A DNA stretch of 64,000 bases from NCBI RefSeq assembly GCF_017875235.1, contig NZ_JAGGMI010000001.1, positions 62,001 through 126,000 on the forward strand, read 5' to 3'. The notes under the pieces are model-generated. The model was not told where the DNA came from. It saw nothing but the letters and a program-made list of their open reading frames with translations, and did not search any database. Below, piece after piece: positions 50,547 through 60,097 of this stretch. The number at the start of each line of letters is the position of its first letter. The stretch's first letter is position 1. The position numbers and the translations under genes are program-made. The stretch is from Asticcacaulis solisilvae. Its GTDB lineage: Bacteria > Pseudomonadota > Alphaproteobacteria > Caulobacterales > Caulobacteraceae.

Positions 50547-51444
50547 GAAAGCCGCGTCCACTCCGAAGCCGATAGGCTCCGGCAAGGCCGACCGGCCGTC
50601 GCTGCAAGCGCGCTCAAGCAGCGAAGCGTTAGCGCATGACCAAATGCAGCGAGCCCGTGCGGCGCCTGAGCACAAAAAAAGTAACCTGAAACAGAACCTG
50701 ATCATCCTGGCGGTCTTCGTCGTCGGGTTCGCCATGATGATTTTTCCGTATCAGGTCTTCGCGCAGGAACTGAACGTCAATCTCGGCAACGGCGGCAGCC
50801 TGTCGGCGCGAGTCGTCCAGATGATCGGGCTGATGACGGTGCTGTCGCTGGCGCCGTCGATCGTCATCATGTCGACCTCGTTCATCCGCATTGTCGTCGT
50901 GCTGTCGCTGCTGCGGACCGCGCTCGGCCTGCAGCAGAGCCCGCCAAACGCGGTCATCATTTCGCTGGCCCTGTTTCTGTCGGCCATCGTCATGGCGCCG
51001 ACCTATGAGCGCGCCTACAACGAAGGCATCCGGCCCCTGATGGACCAGGAGATGGAATTGCCGCAGGCCTTCGAAGCGTCCAGCATCCCGCTGAAGGGCT
51101 TCATGCTGGGCCAGGTCGACCAGAAGGACCTCGGCCTGTTCGTCCGCCTGTCCAAGATTGAGATGCCGAAGGACCAGATGGACCTGCCAGTGCGCGTGGT
51201 CACGCCGGCCTTCATGATTTCCGAACTTAAAAAAGCCTTCCAGATCGGCTTCTATCTCTTCGTTCCCTTCCTGGTGATCGACCTTGTGGTCGCCAGCGTC
51301 CTGATGAGCATGGGTATGATGATGTTGCCGCCGGTTGTGGTATCATTGCCGTTCAAGCTGATCTTCTTCGTGCTGGTCGATGGCTGGCACCTGGTCGCGG
51401 GTTCCCTGGTCGAAAGTTTCCGGCCACCGATCGGAGGGGGGTAA
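50530..51444 (+). CDS. fliP: Flagellar export gate protein FliP with repeat-derived N-terminal extension
   Basis: A 304-residue reading with the FliP membrane core (LAPSIVIMSTSFIRIVVVLS, LFLSAIVMAPTYE, LPFKLIFFVLVDGWHLV) and a signal-like segment from about residue 55. The start at 50530 follows AGGA and overlaps fliO. Residues 18-49 are encoded by a 96-bp repeat (50581-50676) and have no counterpart in normal FliP. The ATG inside the repeat at 50644 would give a 266-residue protein of usual length. Either the extension is removed with the signal peptide, or the internal ATG is used. Confidence 0.9.
   Translation: MTTCSEKAASTPKPIGSGKADRPSLQARSSSEALAHDQMQRARAAPEHKKSNLKQNLIILAVFVVGFAMMIFPYQVFAQELNVNLGNGGSLSARVVQMIGLMTVLSLAPSIVIMSTSFIRIVVVLSLLRTALGLQQSPPNAVIISLALFLSAIVMAPTYERAYNEGIRPLMDQEMELPQAFEASSIPLKGFMLGQVDQKDLGLFVRLSKIEMPKDQMDLPVRVVTPAFMISELKKAFQIGFYLFVPFLVIDLVVASVLMSMGMMMLPPVVVSLPFKLIFFVLVDGWHLVAGSLVESFRPPIGGG
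50581..50676. repeat. Second copy of the 96-bp repeat, inside the start of fliP
   Basis: It matches 47262-47357 at 86 of 96 positions and is kept in frame with fliP, without stop codons. Relative to its host gene it is in the opposite orientation to the copy near flhB. No flanking duplication of comparable length is seen. Confidence 0.9.
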
Positions 51445-51448
51445 CGGC

Positions 51449-51790
51449 ATGGATGCGTTTCTGAAACCCCTGTTCGACAAGAACGAGCAAGGCGTCATCT
51501 TTTACCCCATGGGCAACAAGGCCCGGCCCCATCCGGTCAATCCATCACAGGTCGAACAGCTGCGCACCGCGACGGCCGTGACGGTGGTCATTGTCGGGCT
51601 GATGGCGGTCGGCGGCTTTTCCTACGCCATCGGTGTGACCCTACTGATATTGATAACACCCGGCGGGATAGAGGGTTTCACCTTCGATCCCCGGCTGCTG
51701 TATCTCGGCGACGTCGTGCAACTGATCTTCATCGCCATCGTCATCCTGATCTACCGCGCCGTGGTCGAAGGGATCCTGCGAAGGCCTTAG
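51449..51790 (+). CDS. Small membrane protein behind fliP
   Basis: A 113-residue protein with two hydrophobic segments (about residues 42-72 and 82-106) and a polar N-terminus. GGAGG at 51433-51437 lies eleven bases before ATG 51449, four bases after the fliP stop, so it belongs to the fliO-fliP operon. No family is recognised. Its position suggests a role near the export apparatus or simple co-transcription. Confidence 0.65.
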   Translation: MDAFLKPLFDKNEQGVIFYPMGNKARPHPVNPSQVEQLRTATAVTVVIVGLMAVGGFSYAIGVTLLILITPGGIEGFTFDPRLLYLGDVVQLIFIAIVILIYRAVVEGILRRP

Positions 51791-51861
51791 CGATATGTCC
51801 ACCGGCATGCAAAAGCCGTGGCGTGCGACCGCCACGGCTTCCTTATTCTCGCACCATTCTA

Positions 51862-52737
51862 TCAGCGGCCTGAGACATCGATAAAGGGCACCGCCCCGCC
51901 CGTCGTGGTCGGCAGTTTGCCGTCCCACTTTTCGATGGCGCGCAGCTGCACGACCTGCGGGCTCGAAGCGATCGACTGCGCCAGAAGGCGGTTGGCCTCG
52001 GCCTGGCCGCGCGCCTCTTCGATCTTGGCATCGGCCTGGGCCTTGGCGACCGCGATCTGGGCTTGCGCCGCGGCGGCATCGGCGTCCGCCTTGGTCTTGG
52101 CCTGGATCGAGTCGAGGATGACCTGCGGGTAGCGGATGGTGCCGATCCAGTCGAGCTGGCTGATATTGACGCCCTGCGGCTCCCATTTGCGGTTGACGCG
52201 GGCCAGGGCCTTCTGGATCACCTGCTGGCGGCCGCCGCGATAGAGGTATTCGACGCTGACCAGTTCGGTCTCCGCCGCGATGGCCGAGCGCACGTCATTG
52301 CGGATTGGCCCCTCGAACAGCTGGTCGAAGGTCAGGCGATAGCGGGTGTACAGCGCCGGCGCCTTGGTACGGTCGATGCGCATGACCAGTTGCACGTCGG
52401 CCGTCATCGGCAAGGCGTTGTTGTCCGAGAAGTTGATCTCCTCGTTCTCCGGCCCGCGCTCGTCCTGCTCGCGCGTATAGGTATAGGTGCGCTGGATTAC
52501 CGGGAATTCGGCGATGCGCTCGCCGACCAGGTTCAGGTGCCAGCCGGACGGCAGCGGTGCCGGATCGACGCCGGCATTGGGGCCCAGGGTGCGGATCTTC
52601 ACGCCGACATTGCCGGGCTGGATGGTCTGGCCGCACGACATCAGGCTGACGCCGGCTATAAGCAACACGCCGACTATGGCGGAGATGCCGCCGATCCTGG
52701 CCGGAAAGCGGAACGGCACTTTCAGATTATTGTTCAT
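51862..52737 (-). CDS. SPFH/prohibitin-like membrane protein
   Basis: A 291-residue protein with an N-terminal membrane segment ending in SLMSC (possible lipobox), an SPFH/Band 7 domain (GNVGVKIRTLGPNAGVDPA to about residue 200), and a C-terminal coiled coil with Ala, Lys, Asp and Glu (DADAAAAQAQIAVAKAQADA). Prohibitin-like proteins form ring scaffolds at membranes. The substrate or partner is unknown. A hairpin GCGGACCG / CGGTCCGC lies just before its start (52751-52770). Confidence 0.82.
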   Translation of the reverse strand: MNNNLKVPFRFPARIGGISAIVGVLLIAGVSLMSCGQTIQPGNVGVKIRTLGPNAGVDPAPLPSGWHLNLVGERIAEFPVIQRTYTYTREQDERGPENEEINFSDNNALPMTADVQLVMRIDRTKAPALYTRYRLTFDQLFEGPIRNDVRSAIAAETELVSVEYLYRGGRQQVIQKALARVNRKWEPQGVNISQLDWIGTIRYPQVILDSIQAKTKADADAAAAQAQIAVAKAQADAKIEEARGQAEANRLLAQSIASSPQVVQLRAIEKWDGKLPTTTGGAVPFIDVSGR

Positions 52738-52968
52738 GGATGTCCCTCATGCGGACCGTTTGCGGTCCGCTCCTTCTTTGCGTTGGGATGGAAGATAACG
52801 CAGGAAGATGCGCGCTCTCTTAACGAGAGGGTCTTGAGGTCAGATTTCCGGGGGCTTGATCGCGTATAAAGCAAATATGGGCTGGAGCCGAGATTTCGAC
52901 TAGGACGCCGCGCATTCTCTTGCGGCTATGCTCATTTCAACTAAACGATCAGTGTCTTTCTATTCAAC

Positions 52969-53003
52969 GTTCCCGCTGTATCTCTTGGGAACAAATATAT
53001 AAT
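52969..53003 (+). promoter_or_regulatory. Orphan promoter-like site with inverted repeat
   Basis: The 320-base gap 52738-53058 between the SPFH gene and the TPR gene contains no gene. It holds hairpins at 52751-52770 and 52815-52829, and at 52969-52992 the inverted repeat GTTCCC-N12-GGGAAC followed by TATAAT (52998-53003), which on the plus strand would start transcription antisense to the TPR gene. Confidence 0.35.
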
Positions 53004-53058
53004 ACATGGGCGCGCGGCTCGCTTGAAGCGAAACCGGACAGAGATAACAAAGATGTGA

Positions 53059-56000
53059 TTACGCTTTTGCCGCAGCCGGTGCGGCGGGCGCCGGCGTGCC
53101 CTTCTCGCGGAAGCGCTTCTTCATGCCGGCCACCCAGCCGGCGAAACTGTCGGTCGCGGCGGCGGCGGCGGCGAAGTCGCGGCCGGTCAGGTCGCCGCCG
53201 TCGAGCGGCGCCAGGGCCACGCGCAGGGCGTCGGGCGACGACGCCGTAGCGGCGAATTTCAGCCAGCGGTCCGACATGCGGGTCAGGCCCTTCTGGTCTT
53301 TCAGGAGGCTATAGGCGACGCCGGCGCGGATCACCCGGCCCTCGTCGCTGAGGCTCAAGGCCGCGTCCTTCTTGTAGCGGTCGCCTAAGCGGCGTTCGAG
53401 AATGGCAGCAGCCCTCAACCAATCCTGCTGGGCCCAGTAGATATCGGCGCGGACGTCGTCGGCATCGGGCGAGGCGTCCTTGCCAAGCACCTCCAGCGCT
53501 TCTTCGGGCTTGCCCAGTTGCAGCAGGGCGCGCGCTTCCAGCACCCGGCGTTCGGTCGCGATCGTCTTGGGCAGGAGCGTCGTTCGCGTCTTCCACAAGG
53601 CCTGCAGCGCCTTTTCCGGCGCCCGGTTCATCAAATGAATGGCGGCCAGGTCAGCGGCGACGGCCGATTTGGCCACGCCGTCAAGGCGATTATCAATCTG
53701 ATATTGCAACAGGTCCGCCGCCTGGGTCAGCAGATCGACATCGACCAGCCGGCGCACGATCTTGCGCACCATCTGGTCGCCGTCGGTGCCCACGGGGGTC
53801 AGTTCGCGGAAATCGTTGAACAGGCCCAGCGCCTCGACCGGCTGCAGGCCGTCGGCCATCCCGCCCAGGAAGAGGTTGCGGAAGGACTGGTTGAGCGTGT
53901 CCTGGATCTGCACAGCCTGCGGATCATTACCGAACTGCTTGCCGGCGGTGCGCAGGACCTGGAGTGCATCGCGGTAACGACCCTGGCTCAGGTAGATCTG
54001 GCCCATGCTGCCGATGACCTGAAGCTCGGTGCCATCGCCGCGCCAGCGGAAACGAAGGGAGTCGAGCGTCTTGAGGGTTTCGTCGGCCCGGGCCTTGCCC
54101 AACTCGTATTTGAGGCGCGCGGCATTCATCATGGCCGGGGCGGCGATGGCGTCGTCCGAGGCGCGCGACACGGCTTCGAAGACGTTGAGCGCGCGACGCT
54201 TGTCGCCCGACGCTTCGATGATCTGGCCATAAATCGCGTAGGCGGCAAGCTTCTGCAAGGGCGTGCCGTCTTGATTGACGGCGTAGACGATCATCTTGTC
54301 GGCCGTCTTGAGGTCCTTCTGGCGCATCGACGCGTCGGCATAGGCGGCGCCGAACTTCATCCGCCATTCGACCGGGAACTGGTCCATGGCCTTCAGGCCC
54401 GCCTGGAAGTCCTTGACGGCGTCGGCGAAGTTGCCGGCCTTGTATTCGGCGTAGCCTTCCCATAGCCGCGCCGCCGGATCGGCCGACAGTTGCGGGGAAC
54501 TGAGATCGCCCTTGGCGTCAGCATAGCGGCCGGTCAGCATCTTGGCGGCGACGCGCAGGCCTCGCACCTGCGGATCGTCGAGCGAGCGCGGGTTCTGGCG
54601 CGTCAGCATGTTGAGCACGCCCTGGGCTTCGTAGTGCATGCCCTGGCCGACCAGAAAACGCGCGAGGGCCAGGCGTGCTGTGTTCGGGCCGGCGGCGCCC
54701 AGTTGCGCCTCGTCGGCGGCCAGGACCTGGAGCGCGCTGTAACGCGGCAGGAAGCCCTCCTCGGGCTTCGCCGACCAGTCGGGGTTCATCAGGCTGGCGA
54801 ACAGAGCGTTCTTGTATTCCAGCCGGGAATCGTCGGGCTTGGCATTGGGATCGAGCGGCGACAGGGTCAGGCCGTCGGGCCGGGAGATTTCGATCAGGTC
54901 GCCGTCGACCTTCACCTTGACGTCGGGCGTCATGCGCTCGACGACCACGCCTTGTGCCGTCGACGGCAGGGTCGCTTCCAGGGTCTGGCGCGTAACCGCC
55001 ATGTTTTTCACGGGGCCGCGCGCGGTAATCACGGCCATGCGGTCGCCGACGCTGGGGTCGCGGATCCAGGCGACGCGCGTGACGCCGGCCATGTTGACAT
55101 TGAGGCTGGGCACACCGGTCGAATCGTCGCGGATGATCGCCCCCTGCGACGCCTTGTTGTCCAGCGCCTTGCCGCCCAGCCGCACGCGCCAGGTCATGCC
55201 GTCGCTGTTGACCGACAGGCTGCCGGTCGACGGCGCCTTGAGCCGCATGGCGGTGAAGCCGTCATTGCGCGTCCATTGCACGTCCTGGACGACAGCGCCG
55301 TCCTTCAGTTCGGCCGGCAGGCGCAGGTCGGCCTCGCCGTCGAAGACGATCCAGACCGACTCGCCGCGCCGGAAAACGGCCGAGGCGACCGGCCCCGGGA
55401 AAGCGAAGGCGATGTCGCGCCCGCCTTCATTGCTGGCGACTTCGACCAGAACCTGCGGCGCGGGCTTGGCGGCCTCGGCGGCGGGCTTTTCGAGCTTCTT
55501 GGCATCGGCGGCAAGGATGTCCTGCAGGCTGACGCTGACCGAGCCGGTCTTCGCCTGCTTCGCCAGGTCCTGCTTGGCCTTATCCGGATCGATCTGCACG
55601 AAGACGGCGCCGTCGGCCCGGCCAAAGCGCGTCTCATAACCGTCGACGACCTTTAGCCACAGTTCGGTGGCGCGGGCATCGCTTTTGACATCGACACCCG
55701 CAATGCCGATCGGCGGGTTGGCGCGCATGTCGCCAAGGTCCGGCTTGACGCTGCCCGGCAGGCGGATGACGATCTGCCCGCCCTGACGGCGGACCGACGC
55801 CCTTGAGCCGACGCTGCCGTAGATTTCGATACGGCCCGACTGGGCATTGCGGCCGGTGCGAATATCGATTTCGGTGCGCGGGGCGATATTGAGATTGAGC
55901 GGGTCGCCAATGGCGAAGCCGGCAAGGCCGAAGCTGGCGGCCGCGACCAGGGCCGCGGTCGCCCCAAGGGCCTTGCCCAGCGACATCGGGGCCTGAGCCG

Positions 56001-56088
56001 GCGAAGCTTTCAGTTTGCGGCGTGCAGCCTCCAGCCCCCCGGTTTCGGGAGCTATACAGTCCGAAGAGGATTTACGGGCGTGACTCAT
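53059..56088 (-). CDS. Large exported TPR-repeat protein of the flagellar locus
   Basis: A 1009-residue protein. It has a hydrophobic segment at about residues 35-60, an extracytoplasmic N-terminal half containing Ser/Thr-rich and beta-like stretches (RTEIDIRTGRNAQSGRIEIY, several VRLGGK-like blocks) and a C-terminal half of helical TPR-like repeats (EYKAGNFADAVKDFQAGL, PEEALEVLGKDA). Large TPR proteins next to motE/fliM genes are common in alphaproteobacteria, so it probably belongs to the flagellar or envelope machinery. ATG 56088 is chosen over a TTG three codons upstream. Confidence 0.75.
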   Translation of the reverse strand: MSHARKSSSDCIAPETGGLEAARRKLKASPAQAPMSLGKALGATAALVAAASFGLAGFAIGDPLNLNIAPRTEIDIRTGRNAQSGRIEIYGSVGSRASVRRQGGQIVIRLPGSVKPDLGDMRANPPIGIAGVDVKSDARATELWLKVVDGYETRFGRADGAVFVQIDPDKAKQDLAKQAKTGSVSVSLQDILAADAKKLEKPAAEAAKPAPQVLVEVASNEGGRDIAFAFPGPVASAVFRRGESVWIVFDGEADLRLPAELKDGAVVQDVQWTRNDGFTAMRLKAPSTGSLSVNSDGMTWRVRLGGKALDNKASQGAIIRDDSTGVPSLNVNMAGVTRVAWIRDPSVGDRMAVITARGPVKNMAVTRQTLEATLPSTAQGVVVERMTPDVKVKVDGDLIEISRPDGLTLSPLDPNAKPDDSRLEYKNALFASLMNPDWSAKPEEGFLPRYSALQVLAADEAQLGAAGPNTARLALARFLVGQGMHYEAQGVLNMLTRQNPRSLDDPQVRGLRVAAKMLTGRYADAKGDLSSPQLSADPAARLWEGYAEYKAGNFADAVKDFQAGLKAMDQFPVEWRMKFGAAYADASMRQKDLKTADKMIVYAVNQDGTPLQKLAAYAIYGQIIEASGDKRRALNVFEAVSRASDDAIAAPAMMNAARLKYELGKARADETLKTLDSLRFRWRGDGTELQVIGSMGQIYLSQGRYRDALQVLRTAGKQFGNDPQAVQIQDTLNQSFRNLFLGGMADGLQPVEALGLFNDFRELTPVGTDGDQMVRKIVRRLVDVDLLTQAADLLQYQIDNRLDGVAKSAVAADLAAIHLMNRAPEKALQALWKTRTTLLPKTIATERRVLEARALLQLGKPEEALEVLGKDASPDADDVRADIYWAQQDWLRAAAILERRLGDRYKKDAALSLSDEGRVIRAGVAYSLLKDQKGLTRMSDRWLKFAATASSPDALRVALAPLDGGDLTGRDFAAAAAATDSFAGWVAGMKKRFREKGTPAPAAPAAAKA

Positions 56089-56314
56089 CACCCGCAAACA
56101 TGCCTAATCGGCGTTTAATGGAGGTTAACAAAAGGCGAAATATTTCCTAAATAAATTCAATGCTTATTGTTTCAATTCAGCGAATTCGCCGGGTCGAAGG
56201 CACGCGCAATCCCGCTGATTTTAGAATCTCTTGCCGTCCCGGGAATGTCTGAGGTATCAGGTTCCTGTTCTCATACACGCGTTATGTGGGAGAGAACATG
56301 GCGGGGGCCTGTTT

Positions 56315-57013
56315 GTGAACGAAATCTTCAAGGCTATTGTTCGGCGCTGCGACGGCATGCTGGCGCCGGCGGTCTACGAAAAAATCTACCAGGCCGCATT
56401 GGCCGGGGGCACCATTGTCGAAGTCGGTACTGGCCTTGGCGCCGGCACCGCGGCCCTTGCGCTGGGCTTGCGCGATGGCGGCCGCGTCGGCCGGGTCTAC
56501 ACCTTCGATCCGATGCTGGGAGGGCCACGGCGCGCCCTTCGTGGCGTCCAGAAGCGCGTCGACACGGTGCGGGACAACCTGGCGGCTTTCGATGTTGATC
56601 ACCTGGTTCAGATCATTCCGGCGACACTGGCCGAAGGTCTTCACGTCATACCGCCTTCGGAGGATATTTCGGTCCTCATGCTGGATGCCGACGGGCGCAT
56701 CGATCGCGACATACTGCTTCTGGAAAAACGCATACCGGCGGGCGCGAAAATCATAATCGACGATAATGTCGACCTTGTCCGCCTCTCGAAAGCGGCTGGA
56801 TTTAATTACCGCGTGGACGCCAAGATGCGTCTCACCTTTCTCCTGCTGGAATGGCTGCGCAAGGAAGACTTCATCAACACTGGAGAGCTGGTCGGAAACA
56901 CCTTGTTTGCGGAACGGCAAAGCGGAGGCCCCCCCTATCGCTCTCCGGCGCCCTGGAGGCCTACCGCGAGCTGGTTTTCACAAATGCCCGTCATACGCCA
57001 GGCATGGCGTTGA
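56315..57013 (+). pseudogene. Class I methyltransferase-like gene, frameshifted near the 3' end
   Basis: The 232-residue frame begins at GTG 56315. It encodes a SAM-binding fold: GGTIVEVGTGLGAGTAALAL is motif I, RVGRVYTFDPM the second acidic residue region, and SVLMLDADGRIDRDILLLEK motif IV/V. At a run of seven C (56929-56935) the frame appears to be lost: with one more base it would read on in the next frame to 57099, giving a hydrophobic-helix C-terminus ending in LRVLKRLRAR. A six-codon frame (ATG 56299) overlaps the start as GTGA. Whether this is a sequencing artefact, a real mutation or slippage is open. Confidence 0.65.
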
Positions 57014-57201
57014 GAAAGACCGTTGTGAATGTCCTGGAGAACGCAAGTCCCGCCTTGCTGCAGCACCTTCGGGTGCTGAAGAGACTGCGCGCCAGGTAGC
57101 AAAACAGCATCTGTTGCGATGTTCAGCAAATGCTCACCCCCTGCTCATGGCGCTCACCGGCAGACGGGATAGAGATGGGCCTCTATTTGCTGGAGGCAAT
57201 C

Positions 57202-57738
57202 ATGATGGAAAACGTAAGACCCGGCGGACGCGACCGCTGGAAGATCGCGGTGTGGGCGGCGGCCGCCGGACTTTGGTTGACACCGCTGATCGCCATGCGG
57301 TTCACGAACGAAGTCGTCTGGGACGCGTTCGACTTTGCTGTGTTCGGAGCCATGCTGCTGAGCGTATGCGGCCTGCTGGAACTGGCGACGCGGATGTCGC
57401 GCAGCGTCTTCTACCGGCTGGGCTTCGCTCTTGCACTGGTGGCGGGCTTCGTCCTCATCTGGATGAACCTGGCCGTGGGCATTATCGGCTCAGAGGACAA
57501 CCCCACCAACCTGATGTACGCGGGCGTCCTGGCCATAGGCGCAGCGGGGGCCGTCCTTGCACGGCTCAAGCCACAGGGCATGGCCATCGCGCTCGTCGTC
57601 ATGGCGGTGGCGCAAGGCCTGGTCTCGGCGACCGCCGTATTATCCGGCTATTTCACTGTACCGCTGGATGCCGCCTTCATTGCCGTCTGGCTGCTGTCGG
57701 CATGGCTGTTCCACACCGCCGCCCGCCAGACTATGTGA
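57202..57738 (+). CDS. Small integral membrane protein
   Basis: A 178-residue protein with five hydrophobic segments and short loops, rich in Ala, Leu and Met. TGGAGG before the ATG at 57202 decides the start. No family is recognised. Its last eight bases overlap the end of the convergent RTX gene. It sits in the accessory block between the TPR gene and the motE-like gene. Confidence 0.65.
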   Translation: MMENVRPGGRDRWKIAVWAAAAGLWLTPLIAMRFTNEVVWDAFDFAVFGAMLLSVCGLLELATRMSRSVFYRLGFALALVAGFVLIWMNLAVGIIGSEDNPTNLMYAGVLAIGAAGAVLARLKPQGMAIALVVMAVAQGLVSATAVLSGYFTVPLDAAFIAVWLLSAWLFHTAARQTM

Positions 57739-59989
57739 AGATCAGGTCGTCCTTCGTCACGACGGCGCCGTTGCTGATGAGGGCAAGCTCGAACGCTGCT
57801 CCGGCGCCATCGCCATCCGCGTCCCAATAGAGGCGCTGTCCGGCGGCGTTCCAGACGAACTGCGCGCTTGAACCCACGGCGGCTGAGCCTTCGGTGAACT
57901 CCGAAGCCGTCAGGACATGGCCGCTGGCAAAGCCATAATCCGCGCCCGAAAAGACCAGACGGTCGGTCCCGTGCTGGAAATCAACGACGTGGTCGTGGCC
58001 GTTGACCGAAACCGATGAGAAGACGAAGGCATCCGCGCCCGCGCCGCCGCCCAGGACATCCTGGCCATGGCCGCCGGTCAGGGTGTCGGCGCCATTGCCG
58101 CCCGACAGCCGGTCGTGGTCGTTGCCGCCGTCAAGCGCGTCATTGCCGTCCCAGCCATAGAGGCTGTCATTGCCGAGCCCGCCCGACAGAACATTGTTGC
58201 CGCTGTTGCCGTTCAGGCTGTTGCTCAAGCCATTGCCCGTGCCGCTGAGATCCGCCGTACCGGTCAGGATCAGGGTCTCGACATTCGGCGTGAGGGCGAA
58301 GTCGATCGACGACCGGACAGTATCATTGCCTTCGTCGGGCACTTCATAGACCCGGTCACCGATATGATCGACCACATAGGTGTCATCCCCGGCCAGGCCA
58401 AACATCTGGTCGTTGTCGATACCGCCATCCAGCCAGTCATTGCCCTGTCCACCGACCAGCGAATCCCAGCGTTCTCCGCCGAGCAACGTATCGTTGCCTA
58501 CCCCGCCGTTCAGGGAATCGCCGCCGGCGCCGCCCGAGAGAAGGTCATCGCCGTCTTCGCCACGCAGCGTATCGATATCGGCGCCGCCATAAAGCGAGTC
58601 GTTGCCGCCGTCGCCAACCAGCAGGTCATTGAGCAGCCCGCCAAAGAGACTGTCCGCGCCATCTCCGCCCCGCAGGATATCGTGGCCACCCGCGCCATCG
58701 ACCGTGTCGTTGCCGCCCAGCGCATGGATCTCGTCGGCGCCCGGCGTGCCTGTCAGAAAGTCGGCGTCTTCGGTCGGGTCGGGCGCAAATATCCGCGCTT
58801 TGATGGAGGAACCGCTGCTGTCGCCCAAGGTCCCGCCGAAATCGGTCCACTCGACGACGAAGCCCCCTCCCTTGAGACCCGAGACAGTCGTAGACACTTG
58901 CGCGCCGACCGTCTGCTCATTGACCAGGAACTCGTCGCCGACCGGGTTACCGTCTGCATCGAAAACCTTTGCATGAATGGCCCAGTCGTCGGCATCACCG
59001 AACTGCCCGCTTGAGTCCTGCCAGGTGACGACAAAACCGCCGTTTTCCAGCGCGGCGACATCCGGCCAGCCCTGATAACCGGGAAAGTCTGCGCCTACGA
59101 GGATCGGCGCGCCAACCTTTGCCCCGTCCGCACTAAAAATTTCCGCCACGATACCGGGCCCATACACCCCGCCTGTTTCCACGCCCCAATCTCCCCAGAC
59201 CGCGACGAAGCCGCCACCGGCCAAACCGGCAATGCTGGGCGAAGCTTGTGTTTCATATACCGAGGTATTGAGGCGGAATTGATTGCCGGCCGGTACGCCG
59301 GTTGCAGAAAATATCCGCGCCTGGATGTCGCCATACTCTTCCGCAGGCCCGCTGTCGTCGCTCCACGTTATGACGAAGCCACCGTTTTCCAGGGCGGTGA
59401 CGTCAGGATCGATCTCAAAAGTTGTTTGCCAGGTATTGACCTTGAACTCATCACCGACCTTCGCGCCGTCAGCTGAGAACACCTGCGCCTTTATGACCCA
59501 ATTGAACTCTTCAAACTGCGTTTCGCTCAGGTCCTGCCAGGTGACGACGAAACCACCACCGGCCAGCGCCGTGATACTTGGGTCTGCCTGCGCTTCGTAG
59601 GTAATGGAATTGACCAGGAACTCGCCCCCGACCTTCGCCCCGGAAGGCGTGAATATCTGCGCCCTGATATCCAGGTCTTGTCCGTACGGGTCTAAGGCGT
59701 CTTGCCAGGTAACGACGAAGTTGCCATTGCTGAGACCGGTTACGCGCGGTTCGGTCTGGCTGTTTGCGGTCGTGGTGTTGACGAGGAATTCACTACCCGT
59801 CTTCGCGCCCGATGCATCGAAAACCTGCGCCCGGATATTGGCATATGTGCCGTCCGGATTATTGCTCCAGTCCACCCAGACCGAAACAAAGCCGCCGGTA
59901 TTCAACGCTGTGACATCGCCATAGCTCTGAGAGCTTTCGGTCTGCGAATTGACGAGAAACTCTTCACGCGCCGTGAACTGATACGCCAT
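57731..59989 (-). CDS. Secreted propeller-RTX protein, type I secretion substrate
   Basis: A 752-residue protein. The first about 410 residues hold seven repeats of roughly 57 residues, each beginning EFLVN-like and containing GGFVVTWQD and IRAQVF, most likely a seven-bladed beta-propeller. Then about 15 calcium-binding GGxGxDxLx nonapeptides (residues 420-680) and a C-terminal block ending in KDDLIFT, the usual type I export signal. No transporter genes are in the window. GGGAGG precedes ATG 59989. Function may be adhesion or surface enzyme; no catalytic domain is seen. Confidence 0.85.
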   Translation of the reverse strand: MAYQFTAREEFLVNSQTESSQSYGDVTALNTGGFVSVWVDWSNNPDGTYANIRAQVFDASGAKTGSEFLVNTTTANSQTEPRVTGLSNGNFVVTWQDALDPYGQDLDIRAQIFTPSGAKVGGEFLVNSITYEAQADPSITALAGGGFVVTWQDLSETQFEEFNWVIKAQVFSADGAKVGDEFKVNTWQTTFEIDPDVTALENGGFVITWSDDSGPAEEYGDIQARIFSATGVPAGNQFRLNTSVYETQASPSIAGLAGGGFVAVWGDWGVETGGVYGPGIVAEIFSADGAKVGAPILVGADFPGYQGWPDVAALENGGFVVTWQDSSGQFGDADDWAIHAKVFDADGNPVGDEFLVNEQTVGAQVSTTVSGLKGGGFVVEWTDFGGTLGDSSGSSIKARIFAPDPTEDADFLTGTPGADEIHALGGNDTVDGAGGHDILRGGDGADSLFGGLLNDLLVGDGGNDSLYGGADIDTLRGEDGDDLLSGGAGGDSLNGGVGNDTLLGGERWDSLVGGQGNDWLDGGIDNDQMFGLAGDDTYVVDHIGDRVYEVPDEGNDTVRSSIDFALTPNVETLILTGTADLSGTGNGLSNSLNGNSGNNVLSGGLGNDSLYGWDGNDALDGGNDHDRLSGGNGADTLTGGHGQDVLGGGAGADAFVFSSVSVNGHDHVVDFQHGTDRLVFSGADYGFASGHVLTASEFTEGSAAVGSSAQFVWNAAGQRLYWDADGDGAGAAFELALISNGAVVTKDDLIFT

Positions 59990-60097
59990 GACTACCTCCC
60001 TGTTGGTTGAGATACGCCCATAGACAATCGCAACGCACATAGACCACGTGCGACCTGGGCGCTCAATTCACAAGTCCGGCAAGTTGGAGGTTTCTTA

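Noticed and set aside
57731-60040. Toxin or protease function for the RTX protein
   Set aside because: RTX repeats alone do not imply toxicity; there is no zinc-protease motif or acyltransferase gene nearby.
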